Positions 51,901 to 63,896 are shown, numbered from the stretch's first letter. The stretch: DNA of 64,000 bases from Diogma glabrata (GCA_963693315.1 OY856188.1:244695926-244759925), one strand, 5' to 3'. Numbers and translations: made by a program. Notes: generated by a model not told the origin, from the sequence alone.

Positions 51901-53480
51901 TTTATAATTTAGAACTTCAATAATTTTAAGTTCTGATTGCCGATTTCGATTAAGCTTTATCTATAAATTTTTGTAAGGTTCGCAATCGTTCTGTATCCCA
52001 ACTGCTGATTTGTTATTTCTAAGTCATTTACAACCATTTGTTTTATTTTTCCAGACGTCATCATAAAATAATATGTCTGTTCTGCCTGGCATGCCTATCT
52101 GATACATGGATAACGAGACTACATTCTTGTAAAAGTATGATAAGATCCTAAATTGATTCGATTTTTGTTTGTGCCATCTATGTTCTGTAGAGTGACAAAG
52201 GATGTTATAAGTACTGTGTTGCACACGGTCGGTATTTCATTATGTGAGTGTTAAACTCAAAACTTTTAAAATAAATGGGGATCCTTCAAGATGCCAGTGC
52301 AAGGTTACCCTAATGACACGATTACTAAATTGTATTTTTACATATTAGTAAATCTTTTTATATGAGCAATAAATCGAACACTTAAAAGTTGTACAAAAAT
52401 ATTAAGGGACAAAAGACCTACGGATACTGTTTCTCTTGAGAGATGAACAGAGCGTCAGATGTGTGATGATTATTGTTTCTACGTTTCAGACAAATCGATT
52501 TCTTATGTAGTTAAGCGTATTTATACTTAGATTGCATATCTTCCGCTTATTGTATTCGTTCCCAAAATTCTAGAATCTTGCTTTGTAGCTGCTTTATTAA
52601 CCGTCCTCTTCCTTCTGAATCAATTCTTTTTAATTAGATATAGAAAAATGAATGCAAATAAGCATAAGCAAATAAGCACTTCAAATATATTCTAAACGCA
52701 AGTCACCGTCATCGTGTCCAACAGAATTTAATTCCTTTGTGCGGTGGACCTCAATATATATTCCTCATATATTGGCTCTTCTCTATTTTTGAAGAATTTG
52801 CCTTCACTTTCGGCATTTTCGAATGATCTATTAATAGATGTTTATCCATAGACTCTACTATAAATTATATTTCTCAAACAAATGAGGAAATATATTGAGG
52901 TTCACTACTCCATAATTTTGACAAACGACAAAATGTTTATTTTGTTTATATTCAGGGGTCTAGAGAGTGTTCGTGAGTCTAGAGAGCTTGCAGAATGTTT
53001 TCTTTGATCGTCGTTGATTAAAGCTAAAGATATATTGTGCCGTAAATGTCTTAATTTGGTATCGATCCATTACTCAATTCGGCATGCCAAGTTATTTTTC
53101 TAGAATTAGACACATTATATTTTAAATTAATTAAATTATTAGGCTGTGCCACCCGTATCGTATCATTTCGTAGTATTCACATGCCCCTTGTTATACCAAT
53201 CGTTACTCTTGGTTTAAGATGTCCATTGAAGGAAAACCTTGGCTGTATATCTGTAGAATTGGTTGTATATAAACAACCTCTGTTTACCTTGGGAGATGTT
53301 CGAAAACGTTCCCGATCCAGACATCACATCTAATCAGTTAATAGATTGATTGCGAGAAAAGTTTAGAGATACACAGCCTTTGCAACAAGAAATAATCAAA
53401 AAGGCTTCATCTTGACTTCATCTTATGAAATATTCTTTCGAGCAATCGAACGTCTGCCAAAAAACATTTATAATTGAGTG
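48906..53480. other. Intergenic stretch without a recognisable gene
   Basis: AT-rich with scattered GC-richer patches (49400-49620, 50870-51000, 51140-51190). No conserved protein, tRNA or repeat identified. The minus-strand frame at 52024-52224 is unfamiliar. Confidence 0.45.
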
Positions 53481-53689
53481 TCAGAACAGAACCGAAACTT
53501 ATCGATTGATAGAATCAAACAATCGTTCGTCGAGACCGAAGAGATAAATCAAACAGAAAACGTGTCACCTTTTGTAATTGATAACAAAACAAATTTTTTA
53601 GATGTTGCTTGTTTAGCTGTTTATGTTATATGTTTTTTATTTTATCATTCTTTCGTGTGATTTTGATATTACGTCAGCAATAATATCTG

Positions 53690-53802
53690 GTAGGGGGGTG
53701 ATGTGGTAACCATGTATATTTATAAAGCGCAATTATCGTAGTTATAAGTTTAATAGAATAAATATAGTTTAACTGTAAATTTTGAATTTATATTTTGACA
53801 TA
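53690..53802 (+). repeat. Possible LTR-retrotransposon 3' end (purine tract and short LTR)
   Basis: A polypurine-like run GGTAGGGGGGTGATG is followed by TGTGGTAACCATGT, an AATAAA (53757-53762) and an end at TTTTGACA, giving a TG-to-CA unit of about 100 bp. A short plus-strand frame at 53478-53660 ends in a hydrophobic segment just upstream and is unidentified. No partner LTR was seen. Confidence 0.35.
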
Positions 53803-54985
53803 CTAGGCGATGCTTCAATAACATCAACGAAACCAAAAATAAAACTACTTAAAACTATCTCAAACGCGTAATTTTCTTTCAAATTATTCTTATATGAATC
53901 CCGTCATTCGATTGCTCAAAAGCAAAATCCAATAAAAGGGTAATCGATGGTGATGAATAAACCAGGCATCGCTTGCCTTTTTGAGAAATCCTTAAAAAAT
54001 TTCCAGTAAATTAGCTCCTAAATTTTTTAGCTTTAAGCTAGAGGTTCGGTGATTAATTTTGTTTGAGATTTAAATTCAAAAGAAGTTTAACAACTGTTTC
54101 TTCGCCAAGTCTAAGATAGTAACAACAAAAACATCCATTTCAGCTTTAGAGAAACATAAGAATAATCTGTATCAAACAACAAATGTGAACAAAACAAATG
54201 CTTAAGACTTAAATGCTGTGTTAAAACTCTAAACAGTCCTGACCAATTCTAATATAGAACTCTGGCAATCCAAATAGAAATAAATGAACGATGTTTTGCA
54301 ATATGAGTGATAGTTTTGTGCAGCAACTCGCCTCAAAAACTGTTGGACTTCTATAGCAACCTTCAGAGTTCAATCTGCAAATTGAATTCATCCCATACTA
54401 CATCTTCCACTGAAACCATAGATTCACTACTATAAACTCACTTGCAGTATCTGGGCAAGTATTTTGCCACTCAAGTATCTTGGGAATCGATCCCTTCAGA
54501 CAGCAAACCTTTGTTAAGTGATGGTATTTTTCGGATGTTTTTCCAAGGGATTTGAACACTATCCATTCATATTTCATATCTGATGAGTTTGTTCAAAGAA
54601 AAAACGCAAGCATGGATCTTAAAAAAATGTTTTACATTGTTTTAAACGAAAATGACAGAAACGCGCTGAGCTGAGGAAAAAATTTACATTTTTGGATAGA
54701 ATAGCCAAAGAAATTGAGAGCACTCCTAACTACAAGTAGGTTCTTGCTTGCACATTTATTTATACACAGAACATAAAATGCAATAAGAACTTTGACAAAT
54801 CCAAGAAAGATAATTATATTTATGTAAGCTTATCTTGAATAAATCTATTGCTGATAAGATAAGATATACAATAAAAAAATATGTTTGAATATTTTTTAAA
54901 TTTGTCAAAGCTACAATTCTAATCAAGAACAAAAATAATTTCGATTAGATTCTTATTAACTCTTAGATTAGTTTTCGGTATAACA
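53803..54985. other. Intergenic stretch upstream of the galectin gene
   Basis: No gene or repeat recognised; AT-rich sequence. Confidence 0.45.
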
Positions 54986-54989
54986 GTTT

Positions 54990-55032
54990 TATATATTTAA
55001 GTAGAATTTCAAGTTACTCGCCAAGATTCAGT
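54990..55032 (+). promoter_or_regulatory. Candidate core promoter of the galectin gene
   Basis: TATATATTTAA at 54990-55000 and an insect initiator-like TCAGT at 55028-55032, about 60 bases before the galectin ATG. The TATA-to-initiator spacing of about 40 is longer than the usual 30, so the assignment is tentative. Confidence 0.4.
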
Positions 55033-55090
55033 ACGTGTTTGAGTTTGTGTTTCGTTGGAGTGCTTGAATATTGATTTACATCATATAAAA

Positions 55091-56125
55091 ATGATTACTC
55101 CATTCAAAGGCAACCTTGCATTTGGATTTGAAGTTGGACATATTCTGGTGGTGGCTGGAAAATTGCCTGACGATGCAACTCGTTTGGATGTAGATTTGTC
55201 AAATGGAAAATTTGAAGATGCAGCTGTACCATTACATTTAAGTGCTCGTTTTGAAGAAAACATGATTGTACGTAACACAAAAATAGATGGAGGTGGTTGG
55301 GGTGCCGAAGAACGTTTCGATAATTTAGTTGAAGGCGTAAATCCAAATCCTTTAACACCGGGAGACAATTTTAAATTCTACATTCTTTTTGGTGAAAATT
55401 CTTTTCATGTAAGTGTTAATGATCAACCATACTGTACATATCATTATCGTACAGCTTTAAGTGAGATTCGTACAATCTGTGTTCAAAAAGATGTAGAATT
55501 TGTTTCTCAAATCGATCATCGTCAAGCTTATCCATTTCCAAGACCAATTATACAAAAAGATTGTGATAACAAGTTGTTATTTAGTAACGACTTACCAAAA
55601 CAATTTACACCAGGACATGTTGCTATTATAACAGCAATTCCATTCGGTAATCCTCAAGGAACGTTTACAATTCGTTGTACAGAAGGTGACAATATAAAAA
55701 AACAAGGATTACATTTCAATCCAAGATTTAATCAAGGAGTTGTTGTTAGAAATTCATCGAACGAAGAGGGCAGGTTAGAAAAATTTTAAACAATTTATTA
55801 TATAACTTTGTTATTCATATCTTTATTTTTTAATTAAAGCTATGCCGGTGAAGAACGTCATGGTGACTTCCCATTTGTAATGGATCAACAATTCAAATTG
55901 GCAATCGCATTTACGGAATTTACATTTAAATTTGCTGTAAATGGTGCATTTTTCACCGAATTTGCCTATCGATCAGAGAACCTACTAAACGTTTTGAATG
56001 GATTTAAAATTAGTGGTGGAAATGGTTTACAATTAATGATATCGAATATTGATCATATGAATATGGGTATACCGGATTGTGAAGGATTTGAAACATATTC
56101 TGATCCAGAAGTGCAATTGTTATAA
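55091..56125 (+). CDS. Tandem-repeat galectin (two carbohydrate-recognition domains)
   Basis: Beta-galactoside-binding lectin of 322 residues, exons 55091-55773 and 55840-56125; the 66-nt intron (GTTAGA to TTAAAG) is phase 2. Domain 1 (about residues 4-135) shows His49, Arg53, Asn62, Trp70 and Glu74-Arg75, but the usual HxNPR reads HLSAR, losing Asn and Pro. Domain 2 (about 167-315) keeps HFNPR (208-212), VVRN (218-221) and EER (232-234), but the sugar-stacking Trp is Tyr229. Galectins leave the cell without a signal peptide and none is visible. The ATG at 55091 was chosen because it starts directly at the first beta strand (PFKGNL); the upstream frame has no earlier ATG. In insects galectins take part in immune recognition and gut-surface binding; that role is inferred from the family. 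Confidence 0.92.
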
Positions 56126-59022
56126 TTTTTCAAATACAATGAATTCATTGACGCATTTATATTATTTTTGATTTTAATGTTTTGAACACCGTTTTGATAC
56201 ATATTTCGATCCAGGTCAATGTCAATCATCTTTTGTATTTCACGCTACGATTCAAGTTTTTTTTAATGCTGACAAGTGACAATTTAAAAGATTTTATAAA
56301 TAATGTAATGTAACATTACCCTCCAGCTAAACCTGTCCATCCCAAAACGAATAGAAGGCTCCTTTAGAGAAGGCAGACTTAGCCTTACCTAGCTGCTTTT
56401 TCATGATCCTATAAGCAATGTAATTTAACTTAATTATTAAGGTTCGTCCCATGCAACTCGCAATAATTTTCATAATCTTCGTTTGCACAGCGTTATTGCC
56501 ACGTTAATTGTCATCCATTAAAGTTTTATTGCTACCTAGATTTTATATTGTAACCGACACATTCTTGCGCAGCCAATGCTATTTATGGAGTATTTCCAAA
56601 CTCGATCTCTTGAAAAATAGCTAACGTTAATGTCGTTTGCTGGTGTGTTACATAATCTAAGGAGAATAACGTCGAATTGGTATAGTCCATTTTCACCATT
56701 TATGCTTCTGCACTTGCTGTCCGAATGTAGCTACTTTATAAATCCAATGTAGAAGTACCATCTGTCTGTCTCATAACGTTAGTCACCCCTTGATCGACGT
56801 AGGGTATGTTATGTAAAATTTGTGAGGCGGGTCACGCTAAAAACTAGCATATTTGCCAGATCAATGCTATCATGCGTCCCGTGCCATTAATCAGCCTGGG
56901 TATTGGTTGCCGTTGACAATCTGCCTAACGAAAATATTTCCTCGTCGATGATTTAAATTTTCTGCAGCCATAAAATCTCAAATGTCTAACTAACTCCACA
57001 ATTGTTGACGTAACGGACTATCTAATGGCTACGATGAAACAGGTGCTTTCATATCTTTTCTCGTAAATTTATTTTTGTTTTCCCGTTCCCATACGATATC
57101 AGAGCTTTCGTTTACTTCAGTTGTATTACAGAATATACAGTTACGGTCTCATAAAAATTTTGTACCGTTTCTGTCCAAACTTTTGATATTTTGAACTATT
57201 GATGTTATGTTATATACCTACTTTTTAACATTGCTCAATGATTGATCATTTCTCTAAAATTTTCTGTTTGTGTAACAGTTAAAGCACTTTCTGGTATTTT
57301 GAAACCTGCATCTGATTTTACTTAGGTTCTCTCTATATTAATTTCTTTATGAATTTCGTTTTCTATCTTTGCTTCCATAACTCACACGAATTTTTTAGTT
57401 GGGTTGTAGCTTCGGCTTTTAACCTATTATTATTCGGCCAATAGCTGATTCGTCCTCATTAAACTTCATATTGAAGGAAATTGTTGGCAATCTATATATG
57501 GTTGATCTTTCTGTCCTTAATGCTTTCTGCCTTTAATGCTTCTATACGGCTCTGTTGGTTCTATTTCCTTTTTTATTTTATTGTAACTTTACTTGTCAGA
57601 TCAGATTTCCAACATCGAGGTTAATGCTATTATTCCCAAATTTTAGCCTGTGGATATTGAAAGATCACATGCGTTCCTTTCGAGCAAATTAACTACTGCT
57701 CCAAGCAGCTTTTGAGTAGATCCCCAATGGAACGCCAAAAAAATTTAAACGAATTTTAAATTTAACTTCACACAATTTTATTATTATTGAAAATGTTTGT
57801 TTTTGCCTTATACATATTTAGATCTGACTGTTCCATTTTATTATTAAAATTGCTAAAACATCCCAAGCAGAAATTTGCCAGGGCTCGAATAGGGTCCTGA
57901 CCAGGTTTGCTCTAGTTCGATTGATAATGAGTGTAACGCTTTTAGCCTATCAGGTTCTGATTGGGCTAGTCGGATCAGGCCCAAATTAATCGGATTGTCC
58001 AACTAGAGGTCAAATACGAAAAACCAAATCAGATCCGGATGCTAGATTTAGGTTTAGGAAAATGTTCCTTTTCCCGACATAATTAATGCGCTAAATCCTT
58101 GTTTTCAGGTCCTTGTCTCGTTTCGTGGTATGAACTTTCAAAAGTCCAGACTAACAAATCATTAAGCTGGTCAATGACAAATGTCAATGTCTGTCATAAA
58201 TTCCGGTAGTCGCAACCCTCCACTGTGATTTTCTTTACTAGAACATCATATGTAACGGCTCATAGATATTTCCGTAGACACTTTACAGCTCCTAATGTCT
58301 TCTAGGAGAGACCTGGAGCATAGAGTGATTTCTGTGGTTTCTTGCCATTGGGCGTTAACAAAAGCGAGCTCTCCTCCGGAATTTAATATTTCTAAATTCC
58401 TCCTCCCTAATTCCGAGACTGATCTCTAATGTTGGTGTTGGTACTTTCTTAGCCCTCCGTAACTGAGAATGGCTATGATTAGATAATTTGAAAATAACTC
58501 AGCTAGAAGATGAGATTATATGACCCAATTATACTATTTAGGTTAATTTTTGAAACTAAATCTTGTTCAGTGCAATCAACTTTACATCTACCGCACATGA
58601 GACAAGTTTTGCTTTCCGATTAGAATTAGATATAGCTTTCGCACTATCTGCATCGAAAAGAATGTTTTCGTCGACCGTGGTTTAATCCTTAGCCAATTTC
58701 TTCCTTCTTATGTCCGGATTCCCATTTATAAGTGTCCACGCAATTTTCACGTCCTAGACCACTTAACAGGGTAGTCTCAGATTATCTATTGTCTGGAATT
58801 CAAATTTTGACCAGATGCATCTTAGGAAGATCATAGACCTTCAATACTGAAAGCCTTACTTCTTGCCATGGGATGCAACCAGGAATTGCCTCCACCAACG
58901 ATTTCTTTCATCTGCATCCCTTCAAACATAGGCAAAGTTCCTGTTTGTTTGAATATATCTTCAAACATACATTGTTTGATCAAATTACTTTGGTCCCACC
59001 TTTGATTCAACAATTCCGACTA
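56126..59022. other. Intergenic stretch without a recognisable gene
   Basis: Less AT-rich than most of the window, with many short sense-like stretches but no frame above about 60 codons and no domain I can name. It may be a decayed element. The minus-strand frame at 58831-59013 is interrupted by the copia insertion site just beyond it and is unidentified. Confidence 0.4.
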
Positions 59023-59027
59023 GCCCT

Positions 59028-59220
59028 TGTTAAAATAAATTACCGAACGCGTTCATTTTAATGTGGTAACAATTTTATGTGTTGTCAGCAAAAACCTTTT
59101 TCTTATAAAATGAAATGTATATTATATTGAATTGTATCGCTGCCATTTTTGATAGAATAAAGTGTATATTTGTTTTATAACAAAATATAAGTTTGCCTGT
59201 TTTTATTTTATATAACAAAA
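59028..59220 (+). repeat. copia 5' LTR
   Basis: Starts TGTTAAAAT and ends ATAACAAAA; the target duplication places the end after the A-run rather than at CA. It contains a TATA-type promoter motif TATAAAA (59104-59110) and a poly(A) hexamer AATAAA (59156-59161). It is short for copia-group LTRs. Confidence 0.92.
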
Positions 59221-59234
59221 GGTTATGGGCCCAG
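59221..59234 (+). promoter_or_regulatory. copia primer binding site (internal initiator tRNA-Met)
   Basis: GGTTATGGGCCCAG is the same primer site as in Drosophila copia. It is complementary to the anticodon arm region of initiator tRNA-Met, which is used as a half-tRNA primer rather than through the tRNA 3' end. It starts directly after the LTR. Confidence 0.85.
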
Positions 59235-59339
59235 GCATTAGAAATTGAATAAATAGAAATAGAAATAAAAAAAAAGAAATAGAAACAGAAATTACAGAAA
59301 TTATAGAAATAGAAATTAGTAAAAGAAAATTTCATCAAA

Positions 59340-60255
59340 ATGGTGGAAGTTAACTCATCTGAAACGAAATACGGAATTCATCAATTTAATGGAAAGAATT
59401 TTAACAACTGGAAGTTCAGAGTAAAAGCTGTATTGGATCAAAATAATTTACTAGAATGCATTGAAAAAGTACCAACGAGTGATGCTGAAATTAAAACGGA
59501 AAAAAAAATGTAAGGCTTTCTTAATATCATGTATTTCTGACTCTTTTCTAGAATGTGTAAAAGACAAAGAAACATCTCATGCAATGTGGACAGCTTTGGA
59601 AGCACAATTTGAACGAAAAAGTATTGCTAACCAACTTTATCTGCGTAGAAAATTATTAACAATGAAATTATGTGATCAAGATCAATTAAGCAGCCATTTT
59701 ACTAAGTTCGACGAAATTATTCGAGAAATTAGAAGCGTTGGCGCTAAAATGGAAGAAACCGACATCGTGTGTCATTTACTTTTAACATTACCAAAGTCGT
59801 TTGACACTATAGCTACAGCATTGGAAACCATTGAACCAAGTAAACTTACCTTAGAATATGTGAAATCGAAATTACTGGATCAAGAAGTAAAAAGAAAAAT
59901 AAATATTGATAAGCAATCAGACTCAACAGCATTTACTGTAAAACAAAATCATCAATATAAATATCAACAGAATTCTTTTAAAAATAATATGTGTGATCAA
60001 AAAGAAAAGTTTCGATTTAGATGTCATCATTGCGGAAAAATAGGATATAAGATTTCAGAATGCAGAATGAAGAACAAAAATTTCAATCGTCAAGCAAATT
60101 TTAATGAAAATGAATCGGATCAAATTGCTTTTATGATATCAGAAGGTTTTGAATCAAAAACTGAAGATAAACATATAATTAGTTTTTACTTAGATTCAGG
60201 TGCAACTGATCATCTAATAAATGATAATTATTATTTTAGTAATAGACGAAACTAA
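59340..60255 (+). pseudogene. copia gag and protease region, frame-shifted
   Basis: The start ATG at 59340 opens a copia gag domain (FNGKNFNNWKFRVKAVL). The frame changes at the nine-A run 59500-59508 and continues from 59461 in another frame to 60255. The later part holds AMWTALEAQFERKS, the helical gag core, a zinc knuckle CHHCGKIGYKISEC in which Tyr takes the place of the usual His, and the protease active site DSGATDH. A second frame change follows near 60248. Gag forms the particle and the protease matures it. The frame breaks, as read here, prevent a continuous polyprotein; both lie in A-runs, so sequence error is possible. Confidence 0.88.
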
Positions 60256-60332
60256 AAGAACCTATCAATATTAAAATTGCTAAAAATAATGAACACTGTA
60301 CGGCGGAAGAAATTGGTAAAATTGATATTGTA

Positions 60333-63254
60333 ATGCATAACAATAGAAAAAGTAATGGAGAAATTTTGAACGTATTGTATATAACAGACTTACGACATAA
60401 TCTGTTATCGGTTCAAAAATTGACACAAGCTGGTTTGGAAGTTGTGTTTAATGAAAATAATGCTTTTATTTTAAAAAATAATGAAATAATTGGCATTGCA
60501 AATAAGATTAAAAATTTATATGAAATTAAGTTTGAGATAATTGTAAAAGAAGTGAATTCAATTATTAAAGAAAATGAAACGAATTTGTGGCACAGAAGGT
60601 TTGGTCATATTGGACTAACTAATTTACAGAAACTGGTGAGTAATAAATTTATTAAAACTAAACTAACAGATACCACTAAAGAAAATAATATATGCGAAAT
60701 ATGCATTAAAAGTAAACAGTGTAAATCCTCACACTCACAAAAAATAAAACAAAGAAGTCATCGTCCCTTAAAATTAATACATTCGGATATTTGTGGTCCA
60801 ATTACTCCGGAAACATATAATAGTAAAAAATATATATTGACATTCATCGATGACTATACTCATTTTTGTATTGTTTATTTACTGGAAAGCAAATCAGAAT
60901 TTTATAAATATTTTAAACAATATGAAGCTTTGATGACAAATCATTTTAACCAACAAATATCAACATTAAGATGTGATAACGGAGGTGAATATTGTTTGTC
61001 AGAATTTCAAAGTTTTTGTAATAAGAAAGGTATTAAAATACAATATACAACTCCATACACACCCCAATTGAACGGAGTAGCAGAACGTTATAATAGAACA
61101 TTAATTGAGAAAACTCGGGCAATGTTACTTGACTCAAATTTAGAAAAAAATATGTGGGGAGAAGCTGCATTATCAGCAGTTTTTATTATAAATAGAAGTC
61201 CTACTGAAAGTTTAATAAATGAAATTCCTGCTAATCTATTTTACCGTAAAGAAGTTAATTTGAATAAATTAAAAGTTTTTGGTTGTATTCCATACAAACT
61301 TATACCAAAACAACTACGAAAAAAACTAGATGAAAAAAATGAAACTTGCATAATGGTTGGATATGCTGATAATGGCTACCGTTTATGGAATGTCAAAAAA
61401 CAGAAAATTGAAATTAGTTCAGATGTCATATTTGATGAGAATAAAAATGTTAATGATATTAATAAATCTAAAGAAAAACAAATACAAATTGAAATAATGG
61501 AAAATGAATTTACTAATACTGAACCGGAACAGCAGATCAATGAAAATAGTGAAAATACAGAACTTAGAAATGATTTAGAAAATATTGATTTGAGGAGAAG
61601 TGATAGAAGTAAACAGTTACCAATTTTCTTAAGGGAAAATTATGTTTTAGAATCAGAATCAGAAGAAGAAATGGTTCATCTGGCTTTAAATATAGAATTA
61701 AATGAAAATATTCCTAACAGTTTTACAGAAGCAAAGAAAACAGAAAATGCAAATTTGTGGTTAAAAGCCGTAGAAGATGAAATGAAATCATTATATAAAA
61801 ATGAAACCTGGGATATTGTAAACAAGCCTTCAGATAAAAGAATTAAAATAATTAACTGTAAGTGGGTATTTAAAATTAAACAAGATGAATTCGGAAATAA
61901 TGAAGAATTCAAAGCAAGACTTGTTGCGAAAGGATTTATGCAGAAAAGAAATTTTAATATATTAGAACTATATGCTCCAGTAGCAAGATTAACAACTTTT
62001 AGAATTTTGTTAGCAAATATAGTGAACGAAAACTTATTTTGTGAACAAATGGATGTAAAATCGGCATTTTTACATGGTGATTTAAATGAAATTATATACA
62101 TGAATTTACCCGAAGGTTACGAACAAGAAAATAAAGTATGCAAATTGAATAAAACATTATATGGTTTAAAACAATCTCCATCTAATTGGAATAAGAAATT
62201 TGACAGTTTTATGAAGAAAAACAATTTTTGTAATTCACAATATGACGTATGTTTATATTATAAATCTGAAAACGAGAATAAAACTTATGTACTGCTATAC
62301 GTCGATGACCTCATCATAGCTAGTAATAATAAAAATGAAATAAATTTGTTGAAAGAAAAACTAAATGCGGAATTCGAAATGAAACATTTGGGGAATTTAC
62401 ATCATTTTTTAGGCATTAGAATTAAACGTAATGAAGACGGTTCGCTACAACTGGATCAATCAACATATTTGAATAAAATATTAAAGAAATTTAATATGGA
62501 AAATTGTAATCCTACGAAATCACCTTGTGATCCCAAGTTTGAATTACAAGTATTTGAAGATGCAGAAATGGAAAGAAAAGTACCATACCGTGAACTGATT
62601 GGCTGTTTAATGTATGCGGTAATGGCAACTCGTCCTGATTTAAATGCGGTTATTAATTATTACAGTCGTTATCAAGATAAAATAATTACAAATAATTTAT
62701 GGAATGGTTTGAAGAGAGTGTTACGATACGTAAAAGGAACAATTGATTATTCACTAAACTATACTAAAACTAATGACGCAAATAATATCATAATGTGTTT
62801 TGTTGATGCGAGCTGGGCGAATGATCAATGTGACAGGAAATCAACAACTGGTTATCTTTTTAAAATATTTGGTAACTTAGTATCGTTGAATACCAGAAAA
62901 CAAGCTAGCGTAGCTCTAAGTTCTACTGAAGCAGAATACATTGCATTAGCTTCGGCGGCAGCAGAAGGAAAATGGATACTCGGTCTGATGGAAGATTTTG
63001 GTTATAAAAAACTACAGATAAATTGCTTCGAAGGCAATCAGTCTTGTATCAAAGTGACTGAAAAAGCAGACTTTAAGAGATTGAAACACGTAGACGTTAA
63101 AATGAATTTTATTAAAGACATGGTTAAAGAAAATATATTAGTCATCCATCATATTGCAAGCGATCAACAAATTGCAGACACTTTAACGAAATTTGTAAAT
63201 GGAAATAAAATTAAAACATTTTGTAATGAAGTCAATCTCAGAGAAAATTGTTAA
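60333..63254 (+). CDS. copia pol: integrase, reverse transcriptase, RNase H
   Basis: Open frame of 973 codons, open in frame back to about 60252, so the ATG at 60333 need not be a real start. Integrase: zinc-binding LWHRRFGH and ICEICIKSK, then the catalytic Asp in HSDICGP, Asp in RCDNGGEY and Glu in NGVAERYNRT. Reverse transcriptase: CKWVFKIK, FKARLVAKGF, QMDVKSAFLHGDL (motif A) and YVDDLIIAS (catalytic). RNase H: CFVDASWAND and LSSTEAEYIAL. Order integrase-before-RT defines Ty1/copia. No stop or missing catalytic residue was seen in this part. Confidence 0.95.
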   Translation: MHNNRKSNGEILNVLYITDLRHNLLSVQKLTQAGLEVVFNENNAFILKNNEIIGIANKIKNLYEIKFEIIVKEVNSIIKENETNLWHRRFGHIGLTNLQKLVSNKFIKTKLTDTTKENNICEICIKSKQCKSSHSQKIKQRSHRPLKLIHSDICGPITPETYNSKKYILTFIDDYTHFCIVYLLESKSEFYKYFKQYEALMTNHFNQQISTLRCDNGGEYCLSEFQSFCNKKGIKIQYTTPYTPQLNGVAERYNRTLIEKTRAMLLDSNLEKNMWGEAALSAVFIINRSPTESLINEIPANLFYRKEVNLNKLKVFGCIPYKLIPKQLRKKLDEKNETCIMVGYADNGYRLWNVKKQKIEISSDVIFDENKNVNDINKSKEKQIQIEIMENEFTNTEPEQQINENSENTELRNDLENIDLRRSDRSKQLPIFLRENYVLESESEEEMVHLALNIELNENIPNSFTEAKKTENANLWLKAVEDEMKSLYKNETWDIVNKPSDKRIKIINCKWVFKIKQDEFGNNEEFKARLVAKGFMQKRNFNILELYAPVARLTTFRILLANIVNENLFCEQMDVKSAFLHGDLNEIIYMNLPEGYEQENKVCKLNKTLYGLKQSPSNWNKKFDSFMKKNNFCNSQYDVCLYYKSENENKTYVLLYVDDLIIASNNKNEINLLKEKLNAEFEMKHLGNLHHFLGIRIKRNEDGSLQLDQSTYLNKILKKFNMENCNPTKSPCDPKFELQVFEDAEMERKVPYRELIGCLMYAVMATRPDLNAVINYYSRYQDKIITNNLWNGLKRVLRYVKGTIDYSLNYTKTNDANNIIMCFVDASWANDQCDRKSTTGYLFKIFGNLVSLNTRKQASVALSSTEAEYIALASAAAEGKWILGLMEDFGYKKLQINCFEGNQSCIKVTEKADFKRLKHVDVKMNFIKDMVKENILVIHHIASDQQIADTLTKFVNGNKIKTFCNEVNLRENC

Positions 63255-63261
63255 GGAGAAG
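63253..63261 (+). promoter_or_regulatory. copia polypurine tract
   Basis: AAGGAGAAG directly before the 3' LTR, overlapping the pol stop codon; primes plus-strand DNA synthesis. Confidence 0.75.
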
Positions 63262-63454
63262 TGTTAAAATAAATTACCGAACGCGTTCATTTTAATGTGG
63301 TAACAATTTTATGTGTTGTCAGCAAAAACCTTTTTCTTATAAAATGAAATGTATATTATATTGAATTGTATCGCTGCCATTTTTGATAGAATAAAGTGTA
63401 TATTTGTTTTATAACAAAATATAAGTTTGCCTGTTTTTATTTTATATAACAAAA
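63262..63454 (+). repeat. copia 3' LTR
   Basis: Base-for-base identical to the 5' LTR by eye, 193 bp, followed by the duplicated target GCCCT. Confidence 0.92.
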
Positions 63455-63459
63455 GCCCT

Positions 63460-63896
63460 CTCTTAACAGCACTGCCATAGCTAGATGGAGACTTGTTGAG
63501 ACCTTTCGTAGTCGTCGAAGCTTTGATTAATTGATTACCTTTTACATATACATATTACATTAAACAATATAATATATTCTACATATTTTATATTAAACTA
63601 TTAAATTACATATAAACCCTTTCGAATCGAGTGAATTTATTGTAGCCAATCCGTCTAACAGACCTTTTTACCGAAACATTCTTTACAGCTGTCGATTTGT
63701 ATTAGAAAACTCGAAATAATTGTTATTTCTTGCAACCCAAAATTGTTTTGTGTTGATAATAACAATGAATAACATGAATAATTGTTATTTCTTCCAACCC
63801 AAAATGTGTTTAAATTGTTTTTTTACTATAGTTAAATTATTATTACTATTGCAATAAATTTTAATACATAATTTTTGAATTCTTATTCTCGTTGCT
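63460..63896. other. Non-coding stretch right of copia
   Basis: AT-rich sequence with no gene recognised. It continues the pre-insertion sequence left of 59023. A block TTGTTATTTCTTSCAACCCA is partly repeated near 63720 and 63780. Confidence 0.4.

Larger units (their letters stand above)
59028..63454 (+). mobile_element. Ty1/copia LTR retrotransposon, nearly intact
   Basis: 4427 bp with two 193-bp LTRs that I read as identical, a 5-bp target duplication GCCCT (59023-59027 and 63455-63459), a primer site after the 5' LTR, a purine tract before the 3' LTR, and gag-protease-integrase-RT-RNase H in copia order. Identical LTRs mean a recent insertion. Two single-base frame changes in A-runs interrupt the polyprotein frame. 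Confidence 0.96.

Noticed and set aside
59500..60252. Programmed ribosomal frameshifting in copia gag-pol
   Set aside because: Two shifts of opposite sign at plain A-runs, the first inside gag itself, do not fit a gag-pol expression strategy.
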